NCBI GenBank assembly: GCA_964624555.1
Contig: CAZUXB010000019.1
Span: 1-42,975, forward strand
Length of the DNA stretch: 42,975 nucleotides
Direction of reading: 5' to 3'
From: SXRF01 sp964624555
Lineage (GTDB): Bacteria; Pseudomonadota; Alphaproteobacteria; Rickettsiales; SXRF01
The notes under the pieces were generated by a model. The model did no database searches. It saw only the letters and a list, made by a program, of their open reading frames with translations, and was not told the DNA's origin. Positions 15,835 to 26,580 of this stretch are shown piece after piece (within the stretch, counting starts at the first letter, position 1; each line of letters starts with the position of its first letter). The translations under genes and the position numbers were made by a program.

Positions 15835-18081
15835 TTATTTTACATTAAAATGAACCAAATCAGATGAGATGACCTTGTCTCCATCGTTAATTTCTTTAGC
15901 CAGCAAGGTATAATGCCCGCGCTCTACCGGCCAGAGGAAGCGCCCTCCCGCCGTAGTGGTAACAGGCTTGCCGTTAAGTACCCACTCTACCTTACCCTCA
16001 GCGGTAACACCATCAGCAACAAACTCGAACGCCTGAACATCCTGCGGGATGCGCGGGTCGTAGGCAATCTGCAAACCTTCCGTTGGACGCACCAAGGTGA
16101 TACCGCCAGGTTCCCTGGGAGGCTCGGAATTTTTGGGCTCAGTTCCGGGTATGAAATATTCCGTGCGTGGGAAACAATTTTTTGCCACTTCCTGATCGGA
16201 ATCAGTGCATATCTCCTCCCGCGCGAGTTTGGGGCTTAAATAGAGAGTCTTGAATTTTTCCCGTCCGGAAAGTTCCGCAAAGATACCACGCAATATAAGG
16301 GCTGGCCCAACCGATCCGGTGATGCCATCCATCGGCGTCTGGTCAAGGTTACCCAGCCACACGCCAACCGTGTAGCGTGAATTAAAGCCCAGTACCCAGG
16401 CATCGCGGTAATCTGTAGAAGTTCCGGTCTTGACCGCGGTCTGTACCGGCAGGTTGAGGACGCTGCCGCTGCCGAATTCACGCCTGCGCGCATAGGGGTC
16501 GGAAAGTATATTAGCAATCAGTGATGCCGCTTCCGGCGAATAAACCGGGATGTTTTCGCGGGTGAATGGCGGTTGCGGTAAAGGCGTCAGCGGCCGGAAT
16601 ATGCCGTGGTTGGCCAGCGCACTATATCCCTGTACCATCTCGTACAGGCTAACTTCACCATTGCCCAGCGCAAGGCCATCCTTATAAAATTCAGCGGGCT
16701 GGGTGAGGCTCGAAAACCCAAGTGTGTGCAACGTGTCCAGATAACGGGCTGGGGTTATGAAGGTTATCGTTTCAAGAGCCGGGATATTCAGCGAATTACC
16801 TAACGCTTCGCGCAGCGATATTTTTCCGTAGAATGTGTGGCTGTAATTATGGAAATCATGCAAACCGGAACCGATCGCTTCCGCCATTGGCGCATCGTCA
16901 AGCTGCGTTGCTGGTGACCAACCGGAATCAAGCGCCAGAGCATAAAGGAATGGTTTCATGGAAGAACCGGGCTGGCGCGGGGCACGCACGGCATCAATGG
17001 CGTTGCCCGGTGTTTGGGTATCACCTTCGCCGGCAACCGCCCAGACAAGTATTTCTCCAGTAGTGTGATCGACTACCATCGCTGCCCCATTATGCACTTG
17101 TTTACGTTGCAGTGCGCTGATGCGTTCATCAAGCAGCCCCTGTACCTTATGTTGCAGGTCGCTATCGAGCGTGGTTTTTAGTGCGCCATTTTCACTTAAG
17201 CGGTAGGGAATCGTTTCGCGGATGTAATTAATGAAGTGCGCGGTGCTTAGTGGTGCCGGCGGTGCTTCAAGGTTGATAGTTGCAGAAAGCAGTTGTTGGT
17301 TTTCCTGTTCCGATAATTCCCTGCGCGCCACCATATTCTGGGCAAGGCGGCCAACAGCGGCTTCTACGGCACCCGTTTTTTTATACAGGTCAAGCGCTGA
17401 TGGTGCACGGGGAAGAACCGCCAGTGCCAGCATCTCTTTATGCGTCAACGTATCCAAATCACGGTTGAAATAATAACGTGCCGCCTGCGCAATTCCCCTA
17501 CGGTTTGCAGCGTAAGGAACCTGGTTGAGGTAGAATTCCAGTATCTCCCCCTTGCTGGCATGATTTTCCAGTAACATCGCCTCAAATCCTTCGATCCAGC
17601 GTGACCATAAATTGCGCGGGCGTGGATGGATGATGCGCACTACCTGCTCGGTAATGGTACTGGCCCCGCGCACTGCTTTACCGGCATGGATATTTTGCCA
17701 CAGCGCACTGGCGCGGGCTTTCCAGTCTACGCCGTGATGCTCGAAAAAATTCCGGTCTTCCGATGTGACAAATGCCTGACGCAGCAGTTCAGGTATTTCA
17801 TGCAGCGGAATAATATTAACGGTGTTGAAGCGGTTCTGGTAGGAGATACCAAGAGGCTGGCCACGGCGGTCTAACACCTGGAAGCGCTGGGTATCGTTGG
17901 CGGCCTCATTCAAAGAAAGAGTCGGGGTTTGGGTATCCCATGCGGTTGCGAAGGCAAGGGCAGCAACAAGTGCGGCCACTGCGCGCAACCCTGTTTTCCA
18001 ATACCACCGGATATTTCCCTCCCCCTGTAGGGGGGAGGTCAGGAGGGGGGCATTCTTGCTCAATTGCTGATTTTTTACCAT
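15835..18081 (-). CDS. pbpC: Penicillin-binding protein 1C (PbpC)
   Basis: PbpC is a class A penicillin-binding protein with periplasmic glycosyltransferase and transpeptidase domains. After one membrane helix (GLRAVAALVAALAFATAW) comes the GT51 domain with EDRNFFEHHGVDW, ASTITEQV and NQVPY. The transpeptidase follows with SSMKPF (catalytic Ser), SLN and KTGTS, and then the C-terminal BiPBP_C domain after about residue 650. Length fits the family. I use the first ATG (18081); the open frame extends to a TTG at 18153 overlapping the macroglobulin gene. The first 25-50 residues are encoded by a dispersed G/C-rich repeat (for example TSPLQGEG). The partner upstream is an alpha-2-macroglobulin, as in the E. 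coli yfhM-pbpC pair. Confidence 0.93.
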   Translation of the reverse strand: MVKNQQLSKNAPLLTSPLQGEGNIRWYWKTGLRAVAALVAALAFATAWDTQTPTLSLNEAANDTQRFQVLDRRGQPLGISYQNRFNTVNIIPLHEIPELLRQAFVTSEDRNFFEHHGVDWKARASALWQNIHAGKAVRGASTITEQVVRIIHPRPRNLWSRWIEGFEAMLLENHASKGEILEFYLNQVPYAANRRGIAQAARYYFNRDLDTLTHKEMLALAVLPRAPSALDLYKKTGAVEAAVGRLAQNMVARRELSEQENQQLLSATINLEAPPAPLSTAHFINYIRETIPYRLSENGALKTTLDSDLQHKVQGLLDERISALQRKQVHNGAAMVVDHTTGEILVWAVAGEGDTQTPGNAIDAVRAPRQPGSSMKPFLYALALDSGWSPATQLDDAPMAEAIGSGLHDFHNYSHTFYGKISLREALGNSLNIPALETITFITPARYLDTLHTLGFSSLTQPAEFYKDGLALGNGEVSLYEMVQGYSALANHGIFRPLTPLPQPPFTRENIPVYSPEAASLIANILSDPYARRREFGSGSVLNLPVQTAVKTGTSTDYRDAWVLGFNSRYTVGVWLGNLDQTPMDGITGSVGPALILRGIFAELSGREKFKTLYLSPKLAREEICTDSDQEVAKNCFPRTEYFIPGTEPKNSEPPREPGGITLVRPTEGLQIAYDPRIPQDVQAFEFVADGVTAEGKVEWVLNGKPVTTTAGGRFLWPVERGHYTLLAKEINDGDKVISSDLVHFNVK

Positions 18082-18126
18082 ATTGTACCCCCACCCTAAC
18101 CCTCCCCCTAATGGGGAGGGGATTTT
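18001..18126. repeat. G/C-block inverted repeat invading the pbpC 5' end
   Basis: The blocks ccctccccctgtaggggg and ccctccccctaatggggag are related in style to the interiors of the repeats at 6666 and 29477, but the conserved terminal repeats and core are missing. It starts right at the alpha-2-macroglobulin stop and extends into the pbpC reading frame, where it is translated. Confidence 0.6.
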
Positions 18127-21100
18127 ATTTAGGTGCTGTTTCCTGCTCACCAACTTCTACATTTGCCCCCTCGGTCTTGCCATAGACATCAGGATCGTAC
18201 ATTTCCTGCGCCATTGTCGGTAAGGCGCTGAAGGTCCCGGTGGCAATGGCCTGCGCTGCGTAAGAAAGATGGTAATTTCCAGCGGGCAGGTAATCTGAAT
18301 AGAAGCGCACCGAATCGTGTCTTATCTCCTGATGGTAGAAGTTCCAGCGGCTGATCCCAAAATCTATCCAGTCGGAAAACTTGAACCAGAACGAACCACC
18401 CGCTGCCTTAAAGTCACCTTTGCGCGCATCAACTTCAGATGCGGTTGCCAGATCACGGTTTACCGGCTCCAGCCCACCCGGAACCGAATCGTCAACTACT
18501 ACAAAATTACGGGCGGCAGGAACAGAAATATACAAATCCACCCGCACTAATTCGCCGCGTTTTATCTGCGCCTGTGATTTAAGCAATTCCCACTTTCCAC
18601 CCCGTTCCACGCTATATTCGCGGTGTATTTCAATGCCTGCGTTAGCGGGCTTGCTCATTTCCATAGGCAGGGCATAACTCAACCGTGTGGCATAATACAG
18701 GCGGCCCGTTCCGCTGCGTTCGATTTGCACTGTAGCTTTACGTCCAGCATCACCTTCTTTAATCGCCTGCTCGAAACTTGCCGCCGGGTCACGCACATCT
18801 TTAAATGATGCTTTGCCGAAAGTTTCGCCGTCCATAGCTGCTGAAACTTTCATATCCGGCTTGTCTTTTTCATAGATGCGTGCGAAATCGATCAGCGCAT
18901 TCATGCAGAACATATTTTCTTGCGTGTTCTCCCAATGGTCGCGGTTTTTGCGATCCTGTGTAATGGCACGGACCAATTTGAACGGCACATCGCCGACGAG
19001 AATTTTGCCACCTTCACGCTCGCCATAAGCGGTGAAAGCATCAAGCACCGCGCAGTTTTCGCGCAGCGGCGAGGCAAGGATGCGGGTATAGCTATCGTCC
19101 CAGGTTTCGCTGAATACAAACTTGCCGCCAGTTTCATTGGAGGTGGCTAATATCATCTTCGCCACATCGGGCGCGTATTTTTCACCGTCTTTAATTGCCA
19201 GCGCCGCCTGCAGGAAATAGCTCTTGCCAAACAGGGACATTTTTTTGACATGCGGCTGGTAGCGTTCCAGATCGGCTATATCTGCTTTCCCGCGTTCCGC
19301 CAGTGCAGCAAGTGCTACTGCCCGCACCGTGGAGGTCATGCCCTCGGAATAAAAATCCGGTACCGCATCATTTTTAAGAAGGTTGCTCAAATAGGCCTGT
19401 AATTTATTTTCTACCTGCTCAGGAATTTTATAGCCGCTCACCCGCAGCCAATTGAAAGCAATGGCGGTATAGGCGCTCAAATAGGGATCGACATATTGAT
19501 CCTGTGCAACGAAATAAGTCATGCCGCCGTTCGGTGCCTGGAAAGATGCTGCCTGGTCCAGAGTTTCCTGCGGCAAGGCAGCGCTTCCTTCCCATTGCAA
19601 ACTATCGGGTAAATAGGATTTCAGGTTTTTATAATGCGCAGCCATGATACCTTTGCTGAGTTTCTGCTCCCAACAGATATACGGGTAATCGCGCATATAC
19701 TTAAATGCGCCGGAAACATTGCCGATTACAGTTGGCGAAGCAACGAAGCTGACACCGCCGATATCCGGCAGCATCTCTTTCGGGAACTGGATTGGCTCCT
19801 CGATTTTATCCTGCGTGGTGGTGCCATAATTGGCAGCGACTTCAAGGCTGCGGCTCTTATTTACTGGCACGTCCTGCACCATGCCGTCACGGTCGGTATC
19901 ATCACCGGCGGTGACGTTGAAATGCACATTGCCGGCTTTTACATCACGGGTCTGTGCTACCGCCGTTGTCTGTATTGGCATCAGTACAGTTGTGCGTTTA
20001 TAGGGGGCCAGCGAAACTGTTTTGGCCAAACTGGCGGGAGTTTTTTCTGCGTCAATATTGCCCTCGGCCTTAATGCTGATATTAAGCGTGCGCTCCTTGT
20101 CAGTGCGGTTCATTACGCTGAACCCGGCACCGAAGATATCGCCCTCCATAACCTGATTGGGCATCACCGGACGTACTTCCGTAGGGCGGTTGACTTTGAA
20201 ATTGGCATCGCCCAGACCAAAACGGTCGGTCGGGGTGGTGGCAATGGCCAGAATCCGCCAGCCGGTGAGATTGTCCGGCGCGTCAAAGGTTACGGTGGCA
20301 TTACCATCCTTATCGGTTTTCAGTTCAGCGTTCCAGTAGCTCACAAATTTGAACAGCGAGCGCATGCTTAAATCCGCGCCGCCATCGCCGCCGGGATTCG
20401 CGCCTTTTTTCTCAAACCTCTGGCGACCGACTAAGCGGGTAAGCAGGCTGTAATTGCGCAAATCAAGACTATCAAGTTTATAAAAACCAGCATATGGATC
20501 AAAATAATTTTTGCCGCCGGCAATCAGGTCGAACACCGCTTCATCAAGCACCGCAACCGTGAGTTCAATAGGTTCTTTCTTGTCCTTCACATGCGCTTCG
20601 GCGTGCAGTGTAACCGTCACCTTGTCCCGCGGTTTATATACTTCTTTGTCAGTTTTGGCGGTAATGTCCATTTCCTTGTAAGGGTCTTTCACCGGTACGG
20701 TGATATAGCCCATGCGGTAGGTGGGTTTGCCAAGGTCAACCTGACCCTCTCCCAGCGGCTTGTCAACGCGCGGTGAAACGATAACAACGGAAAGGTAGAA
20801 GCCGGGCAGGTATTCCGGTTTTATTTTTAATTCCACCAGCGGAGTTGAGCTGTCGAATGTCTGCACGAAATGATCAAGTACACCGTAACGCTCAACGCTA
20901 ATGAGCGCCTTCGCGCCCGGGTAGGGATTCTTCACCAGATAGCGCGCCGTATCACCTACTTTATAATCCGTGCGCTCCGGTACAATGGTGAGGCTGGAGT
21001 CGCTGCCATTATCCCACATTACAAAATCATGCCCAACTGCATAGGTACTGATGGTTGTGGAGTGATCATTGCCCTTGGTATCTTTTATTTTTGCTATGGC

Positions 21101-24100
21101 GCGGTAACTTCCGGCTTTGCCCGGTGTGAAAGTGCAGGTGAGCGGTGCCTCTTCGGAAGTACCCTGACAACTTCCCGCAGCTTCCCATTCACTATGGTAT
21201 TCGGTGAGATAAGCATTACCCGCGCCCTTTACCCGCGCTGCTTTTTTTACCTCATGCTCAAGCTTGATATCAACGGGCGTGCCTTTTACCGGGTTGCCGT
21301 GATCATCCACCACGATATACTGGATATTGGCGGGCTTGCCCACATTGTAAAGCCACTCGGTCGAATGCAACCCGACCAGACGGTCGACCCCAACATAATC
21401 AGCGCGTGACTGCCCGCTGATATACTTGCCGCGATCATCGGCCACCGCGCTTTCCACCAGAAGTTTCCCATACACAATTTTGGGAGTGCCGGTGGAAAAA
21501 TTCAGTGCCAGCTCGCCTTTGTCATTGACCTTGTCGATCTTCTGGAAAAGCTGCTGCGTGGGCGTTTCATACTGGTAACTATCGAACCGGAAATTTTTTG
21601 CCAGAGGGTGCTTGGACATGAACGGAGCACTATCAAGTATAGCGGTAATCCGCGTTGCAGCATCTGTATAAGCGCCACCCGAGTGTAATTCAGCACGGGT
21701 GGTTACATCCACCTGTTCCCCGGCATGGAACAGATCACCATTCAACTGGTTGCTGACTTTGAAAGGAGATGGTGTAAAATCGCTAACCAATACGCGCATG
21801 GGAACCCATGATTTTTTAGTAAGGCTGTCCCTGTCTTCCTCTTCATTGTTCCTGCCATCGGCTCCGCTATCGGGTTGCTCCTCGGCTTCATCTTCATCGC
21901 TGACGTTTTCTGATTTTTTTGCGAAATCAGAGATGAGTTTGAACTGATACCAGCCCACCGCACCTTCTTTTGGCACAGTAAATTCCCCGCTGGTTCCTCC
22001 AAATGGCGATAGTTCTATATCCTTGATGTCCTCCACCACCTTGCCCATCGGATCGATGATCTTAAGCCGGTAACCATTATCCGGCGCCGGAATAAAGCTG
22101 TTATTATCCTGGTTACGGACATAGATTTTATACTGGATGGTGTCCCCGGCGCGGTAAATACCCTGCGCTGTAGTTCCCCAGGCCCGCATATGCCCGTAGC
22201 GTTCCTTGTTGGAAGGATAGACCGATTCACTGCCCGAAGCGCGGTAAGCATCAATGATAAATGATTGCGCTACCGGCAATAGCGCCATGTCCCCATCTTT
22301 TTCCACGCGCAGGAAATAGCGTGTATCTTCATCGCGGTATCGGGTGGTAATTGACAGGTCGGGATCAAGCGTATCCGTCCCCGGCAATACGGCAATGCCC
22401 GACTCGTCAGTGCTCGCCTGCGCTGTATTATCTTTAACTGCATGTAGCGTTGTAAAAGCATCCTGATAGATACTTACTTTGGCTCCCGTTACCGGCGCAC
22501 CACTAGCCATGTCGGTAACCCAGGCGATAGTATTGAAGTGACCAAGTTTAAGATGTACCTGATAGGGCGTCACCTGCGCAAACATGCGATGGGGATGTTT
22601 GTTTATAATCGGATCAGTTTGCAGGAAACCAAATACCGCACCCGTTTTCCCGTCCAGCATCTCGCGCACACCGAAGGGAACGGCAAACTGCACATCCTTC
22701 ACTCCGGGAACATCCTTATTGAAAACCAGCCCGTCGGAACTGTTTTGTGGAGTTATGCGCCGGTAGCTGAAGGTGTAATTATTCAGGTTGTTGACGAAGA
22801 AAGGAAGTTCGCTTTCAACGCCCTTTTCCAGTACCACATCGCTGTAGTCCAACACAAAGTTAGGATTGCGGTGATCGGTGGTAAAGGCCGCAGCAACAGG
22901 ATGCCGCAGCTCCCGGCCAAACATATCCTGCACCTCTATGGGATCCTGATGGATAAACCATGATTTTATCCAGTGCCACAACCGCTCAAAAATATTCATC
23001 GTCTGCGATAGCGACTGCACCGTATATTCCTGTGCCGCTTTCAGGCCGCCGGGCAGCCATACCTCATAGGTCCTCCCTTTGCTGTGCGGTTGGCGGAACT
23101 GGTAGCCAATTTCTACGCCATCTTCAGAGTTATCTGAGCTTTCTTCTGTATCTGCGGCATCTTCCTTCCAGCCTCCAATCACAGGAGTGAATTTTACCAC
23201 CTTTGCCATTTTCCCACGCTCGACCGGAGTGGTGAAAGAAAGCCTTACACCCTGCATCGGGTTGCATTTCCCGGCAGGTGATGTACCAGCCGGAACCAGC
23301 AATTCTTTGTTGTCATTGGTGTTGCATTTTATGCCGACAAAGGCAAATTCCGGGTAAGTATCAAACTGCACAACATCGCTGGAGTTGGCGCTGGCTTCCG
23401 GGCCAAGCGCAGAGGCCAGACCCGGCTCGGTTTTCAGCACTATATGCGTATCCAGCGGTAATTCATCTTCTGGCTCTACCAGCCATACCCTGCGGGCTTC
23501 ATGCCCGGAATTTTTGTGCAGGTCATCATCACTTTTCTGGGCGGGGGATTTTTTAAAGACCAGCGCGTAACTCTCACCCGGAACAGGAAGGAATTGCGGT
23601 TGTTCATGGTCGGAAGGATCCGGTTTTACCTTAAGCGCAATCCGCCTGTTATATTCCCCGACATTCAGGAATACATGCTGTGCAACCGATTCCTTATCCA
23701 CCGGCTGGTTGAATACCAGACGCATAATGGGGTGCCCGGGAGCTGTCCACTGGCGGAATTCTTTATAGCGTATATCCGGGCGCGTGGTGATGAAACTATG
23801 GCGGTAGGTGTTGGCGATTGTCGCCCCATCTTCCGCTTTAATACCGGGTTTGATATCCACAGTATAGTGTGTTGCTTCCGTAAGTGGTTCCTTGTCCGGC
23901 AGATTGCAGGCCAGCGCCGAGGTGTTTATCCACCGCCATTCGCAGGGCAGGGCAGGATAAATAATTACCGGTATTTCCGCTGAGTCCCGCTCCATCTTCC
24001 CGATAGGCACTACCGGGCGGTTGAACTGGATAACTACCTGCTTACCGGCAGGGACATCTTCCCCGTCCGGCGTTACCCTGATGACTTCGAGGTTCCCTGA

Positions 24101-24184
24101 CGTAGCGGCAGCGGCAGAATCATACGCGGCATATGCAGGAGCTGCACATAAAAACCATGATATGAGTGCGGGCAAAAAGCGCAT
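18125..24184 (-). CDS. Bacterial alpha-2-macroglobulin family protein
   Basis: The 2019-residue protein is a periplasmic protease trap. It begins with a signal peptide (MRFLPALISWFLCAAPAYA). The chain is a series of macroglobulin (MG) beta-domains, with the A2M domain region near residue 1280 (NLTGWRILAIATTPTDRFGLGDA). The thioester motif is CWEQ in PYICWEQKLSKG near residue 1520, followed by the helical toroid thioester domain and C-terminal domains. When a protease cuts the bait region, the thioester captures it. E. coli YfhM is a lipoprotein; here no lipobox is evident, so the protein may be soluble. It is followed directly by pbpC, supporting a role in protecting or repairing the envelope after protease attack. 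Confidence 0.93.
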   Translation of the reverse strand: MRFLPALISWFLCAAPAYAAYDSAAAATSGNLEVIRVTPDGEDVPAGKQVVIQFNRPVVPIGKMERDSAEIPVIIYPALPCEWRWINTSALACNLPDKEPLTEATHYTVDIKPGIKAEDGATIANTYRHSFITTRPDIRYKEFRQWTAPGHPIMRLVFNQPVDKESVAQHVFLNVGEYNRRIALKVKPDPSDHEQPQFLPVPGESYALVFKKSPAQKSDDDLHKNSGHEARRVWLVEPEDELPLDTHIVLKTEPGLASALGPEASANSSDVVQFDTYPEFAFVGIKCNTNDNKELLVPAGTSPAGKCNPMQGVRLSFTTPVERGKMAKVVKFTPVIGGWKEDAADTEESSDNSEDGVEIGYQFRQPHSKGRTYEVWLPGGLKAAQEYTVQSLSQTMNIFERLWHWIKSWFIHQDPIEVQDMFGRELRHPVAAAFTTDHRNPNFVLDYSDVVLEKGVESELPFFVNNLNNYTFSYRRITPQNSSDGLVFNKDVPGVKDVQFAVPFGVREMLDGKTGAVFGFLQTDPIINKHPHRMFAQVTPYQVHLKLGHFNTIAWVTDMASGAPVTGAKVSIYQDAFTTLHAVKDNTAQASTDESGIAVLPGTDTLDPDLSITTRYRDEDTRYFLRVEKDGDMALLPVAQSFIIDAYRASGSESVYPSNKERYGHMRAWGTTAQGIYRAGDTIQYKIYVRNQDNNSFIPAPDNGYRLKIIDPMGKVVEDIKDIELSPFGGTSGEFTVPKEGAVGWYQFKLISDFAKKSENVSDEDEAEEQPDSGADGRNNEEEDRDSLTKKSWVPMRVLVSDFTPSPFKVSNQLNGDLFHAGEQVDVTTRAELHSGGAYTDAATRITAILDSAPFMSKHPLAKNFRFDSYQYETPTQQLFQKIDKVNDKGELALNFSTGTPKIVYGKLLVESAVADDRGKYISGQSRADYVGVDRLVGLHSTEWLYNVGKPANIQYIVVDDHGNPVKGTPVDIKLEHEVKKAARVKGAGNAYLTEYHSEWEAAGSCQGTSEEAPLTCTFTPGKAGSYRAIAKIKDTKGNDHSTTISTYAVGHDFVMWDNGSDSSLTIVPERTDYKVGDTARYLVKNPYPGAKALISVERYGVLDHFVQTFDSSTPLVELKIKPEYLPGFYLSVVIVSPRVDKPLGEGQVDLGKPTYRMGYITVPVKDPYKEMDITAKTDKEVYKPRDKVTVTLHAEAHVKDKKEPIELTVAVLDEAVFDLIAGGKNYFDPYAGFYKLDSLDLRNYSLLTRLVGRQRFEKKGANPGGDGGADLSMRSLFKFVSYWNAELKTDKDGNATVTFDAPDNLTGWRILAIATTPTDRFGLGDANFKVNRPTEVRPVMPNQVMEGDIFGAGFSVMNRTDKERTLNISIKAEGNIDAEKTPASLAKTVSLAPYKRTTVLMPIQTTAVAQTRDVKAGNVHFNVTAGDDTDRDGMVQDVPVNKSRSLEVAANYGTTTQDKIEEPIQFPKEMLPDIGGVSFVASPTVIGNVSGAFKYMRDYPYICWEQKLSKGIMAAHYKNLKSYLPDSLQWEGSAALPQETLDQAASFQAPNGGMTYFVAQDQYVDPYLSAYTAIAFNWLRVSGYKIPEQVENKLQAYLSNLLKNDAVPDFYSEGMTSTVRAVALAALAERGKADIADLERYQPHVKKMSLFGKSYFLQAALAIKDGEKYAPDVAKMILATSNETGGKFVFSETWDDSYTRILASPLRENCAVLDAFTAYGEREGGKILVGDVPFKLVRAITQDRKNRDHWENTQENMFCMNALIDFARIYEKDKPDMKVSAAMDGETFGKASFKDVRDPAASFEQAIKEGDAGRKATVQIERSGTGRLYYATRLSYALPMEMSKPANAGIEIHREYSVERGGKWELLKSQAQIKRGELVRVDLYISVPAARNFVVVDDSVPGGLEPVNRDLATASEVDARKGDFKAAGGSFWFKFSDWIDFGISRWNFYHQEIRHDSVRFYSDYLPAGNYHLSYAAQAIATGTFSALPTMAQEMYDPDVYGKTEGANVEVGEQETAPK

Positions 24185-24275
24185 AAGTATGATCAGTTAT
24201 AAGCGGTAAGTTTAAATGTTTCCCGAAAATACCATAAATTGCAGTTTTTGCCAGTATTATTCTGGATTATAGCTG

Positions 24276-25505
24276 TTAACTGGCCAGTGAGGTGATCACG
24301 CTATCAGCATCAAAACGCATGCTGGCGTTGTGCTGTTCAATTTTCGACAGGCTCTGGGAAATGGAGAGCTGGAATTTGCCCAGTTCGTCTATCAGTTCGT
24401 TAAGGCCGCTGGGGGCAGAGTGCAGGCGCGCAGCATCAATCTTGCCCATGACCCGGATAACTTCAAGGCTGGCAGCGCATTTTTTCAGGCGGCGGCAATC
24501 TTCCTGAAACTGGTCTATCTTGCAGATTATTTCTTTCAGGCCATCACTTGCACGCTGCTGGTATTCCTCCATCTGGCGTAACAGCATAGCCATTTCCTGT
24601 GAGTTATCGGTGCCGGAATCAGCAGATTCTTTCTGCCAGAATTCAACAACCTCTTTCTGGATACAGGCGGTGCAGAGGAGGAACTGGCCAGCATAGATCT
24701 TAGTAAAAACATCCTGCGCTGATTGATTGAACAAATTAAGCTCGTTCTGGATTTCTGATGAAACAACGCTGAAATTACCGGAAATTACCCCTATGGTTTT
24801 GCCCTCCTCACCCAGACGTGCCGACTGGATTTGCAGGTTCATAGGAACATACTGGTTTTCTTCGTACGCGGAAAAAATAGAAGCGGTTTCAGTTATCAGT
24901 GCGCTGGTGCATTCCGTTATTTCTTCAAAACGCGCTAAAAAATTTCTGTCCTGTAAACCCAAATTCTTATCGCGCGAGGCGATTTCCTTGCGAATGGCTA
25001 CGGACATGAATGAGTCATAGCTATCGAACCCTAATGTTTTGAGCATGCCAAGCAAATACACCATGCTTTCTTCCGGTGTCGGTTTGTTGGCCCGCTCATA
25101 TGCCAGCAAGGCTTTATAAGCATCTTCAACAATCGGGAAAAATTCGCTGCTGGGTTTTATCCGCACCGACAGATATCCGTCCTGAACCGGTGTTACCAGA
25201 GCAAATACCCAGTAATACCTGCCGTCTTTGGCCCGGTTCTTTACATAAGCCCCGATGGGCTTTCCCTGTTTTATGACATGCCACAACAGGTAAAATACAC
25301 CTTTCGGCATATCCGGATGGCGGATGATATTATGCGGCCTTTTAATCAGCTCCTCCCAGCTATATTGGCTGATACGCTGGAAAACAGTATTGCCGGCGAG
25401 TATGATACCGCGCGGATCCGTGCGCGAAAAAAATATCTCATCAAACGAAAATGGAACTTCATTTTCTGTATTCAGGGCGGGCTTGCTTATGTCAGGTTCA
25501 ATCAT
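24276..25505 (-). CDS. PAS-domain protein, Aer-like N-terminus
   Basis: The 409-residue protein has an N-terminal PAS domain (about residues 20-135: DEIFFSRTDPRGIILAGNTV, YSWEELIKRPHNIIRHPDMPKGVFYLLW, NRAKDGRYYWV), the form seen in Aer-type redox/energy sensors that bind FAD. The rest is mostly helical with long amphipathic stretches, but the highly conserved hairpin tip of chemotaxis signalling domains is not evident and no membrane segment is seen. It may be a cytosolic sensor that acts by a different output, or a divergent chemoreceptor. No che genes are nearby. It is monocistronic. Confidence 0.78.
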   Translation of the reverse strand: MIEPDISKPALNTENEVPFSFDEIFFSRTDPRGIILAGNTVFQRISQYSWEELIKRPHNIIRHPDMPKGVFYLLWHVIKQGKPIGAYVKNRAKDGRYYWVFALVTPVQDGYLSVRIKPSSEFFPIVEDAYKALLAYERANKPTPEESMVYLLGMLKTLGFDSYDSFMSVAIRKEIASRDKNLGLQDRNFLARFEEITECTSALITETASIFSAYEENQYVPMNLQIQSARLGEEGKTIGVISGNFSVVSSEIQNELNLFNQSAQDVFTKIYAGQFLLCTACIQKEVVEFWQKESADSGTDNSQEMAMLLRQMEEYQQRASDGLKEIICKIDQFQEDCRRLKKCAASLEVIRVMGKIDAARLHSAPSGLNELIDELGKFQLSISQSLSKIEQHNASMRFDADSVITSLAS

Positions 25506-25623
25506 AAAATCTCAAACATCTGGCATTACCGTTGCGCAATTATTGGTTGGAAATAAAAATAATATTACATTACCCAATATTATTTTCAAACCAAATATTT
25601 GCCCGATTTTATTTTATAGTAGA

Positions 25624-26445
25624 TTAAGCATTATGGTAGAGTTTGCGGATTTCATCTATATTTACGGAAGGCTTGGGAAATTCCATGTGCAACCCTTCCA
25701 TATACTCCACCAATATTTGCGATACCGCTAAATCGCGGAACCATTTGTGGTTGGCCGGGATAACAAACCACGGCGCATATTCAGTGCTGCATTTTGATAG
25801 CATATCGCCAAACGCAACCTGGTAATCGTCCCAGCGTTCGCGCTCGGTGTAGTCGCTTGCGCTGATCTTCCAGTTCTTCGAAGGGTCGTCAAGCCGTTCC
25901 CTGAAGCGCTTTAACTGCTCATCCTTGCTGATATGCAGGAAAAATTTTATGATATGGGTGTTGTTTTCCGAAAGGTATTTTTCCATGGAATTTATCTGGT
26001 CATAATATTTTGTCCATACATGTTTCGGCACCAGATCGTGGATCCGCACTGCCAGTACATCCTCATAATGGGAACGGTTGAATACAGTGACCTCACCTTT
26101 GGCCGGGGCGTCACGGTGGGCGCGCCACAGGAAATCATGGTCAAGTTCAAGCTTGGTAGGTTGTTTGAAGGAAGCGACCTTGCAGCCCTGCGGGTTCATG
26201 GTGCTTATGACATGCCGGATCGTACCATCCTTGCCCCCGGTGTCAGTGGCCTGTAAACAGATCAGGAGCGCACGCTTGTGTTCAGCATAAAGCAATTCCT
26301 GCAACTCGCGTATCCGCAGGCTGTTCTGCTGGATTGTATTAAACGCATCCTTCTTTTCAATATCCTTATCGGTGAAGTTGGGATCAATATCAGCCAGCTT
26401 AACTTTTGAATCCGGTTTTATAAGAAAGAGTTTTGAGTAGTTCAT
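25624..26445 (-). CDS. Polyphosphate kinase 2 family protein
   Basis: The 273-residue protein is a PPK2-family polyphosphate:nucleotide phosphotransferase, which moves phosphate between polyphosphate and nucleotides. Motifs are a Walker A form LQATDTGGKDGTIRHV (usual second-position Ala-x-Asp with GKDG), KQPTKLELDHDFLWRAH, FNRSHYEDVLAVRIH, and the lid region FLHISKDEQLKRFRERLDDPSKNWK. Length and motifs fit single-domain PPK2 enzymes. Whether it prefers NMP or NDP cannot be decided. No polyphosphate genes flank it. Confidence 0.92.
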   Translation of the reverse strand: MNYSKLFLIKPDSKVKLADIDPNFTDKDIEKKDAFNTIQQNSLRIRELQELLYAEHKRALLICLQATDTGGKDGTIRHVISTMNPQGCKVASFKQPTKLELDHDFLWRAHRDAPAKGEVTVFNRSHYEDVLAVRIHDLVPKHVWTKYYDQINSMEKYLSENNTHIIKFFLHISKDEQLKRFRERLDDPSKNWKISASDYTERERWDDYQVAFGDMLSKCSTEYAPWFVIPANHKWFRDLAVSQILVEYMEGLHMEFPKPSVNIDEIRKLYHNA

Positions 26446-26580
26446 AATATTTCGCCAGCGATAATTTGTTCATATGTACTGGCATTATAAGATGAATAAA
26501 ATAAGAAATGCAGCACTTATTTGGGGTGGGGGTGACTAATCACCATTGACTCAATGCGTGTGGCATAATAGATTGGCAAA

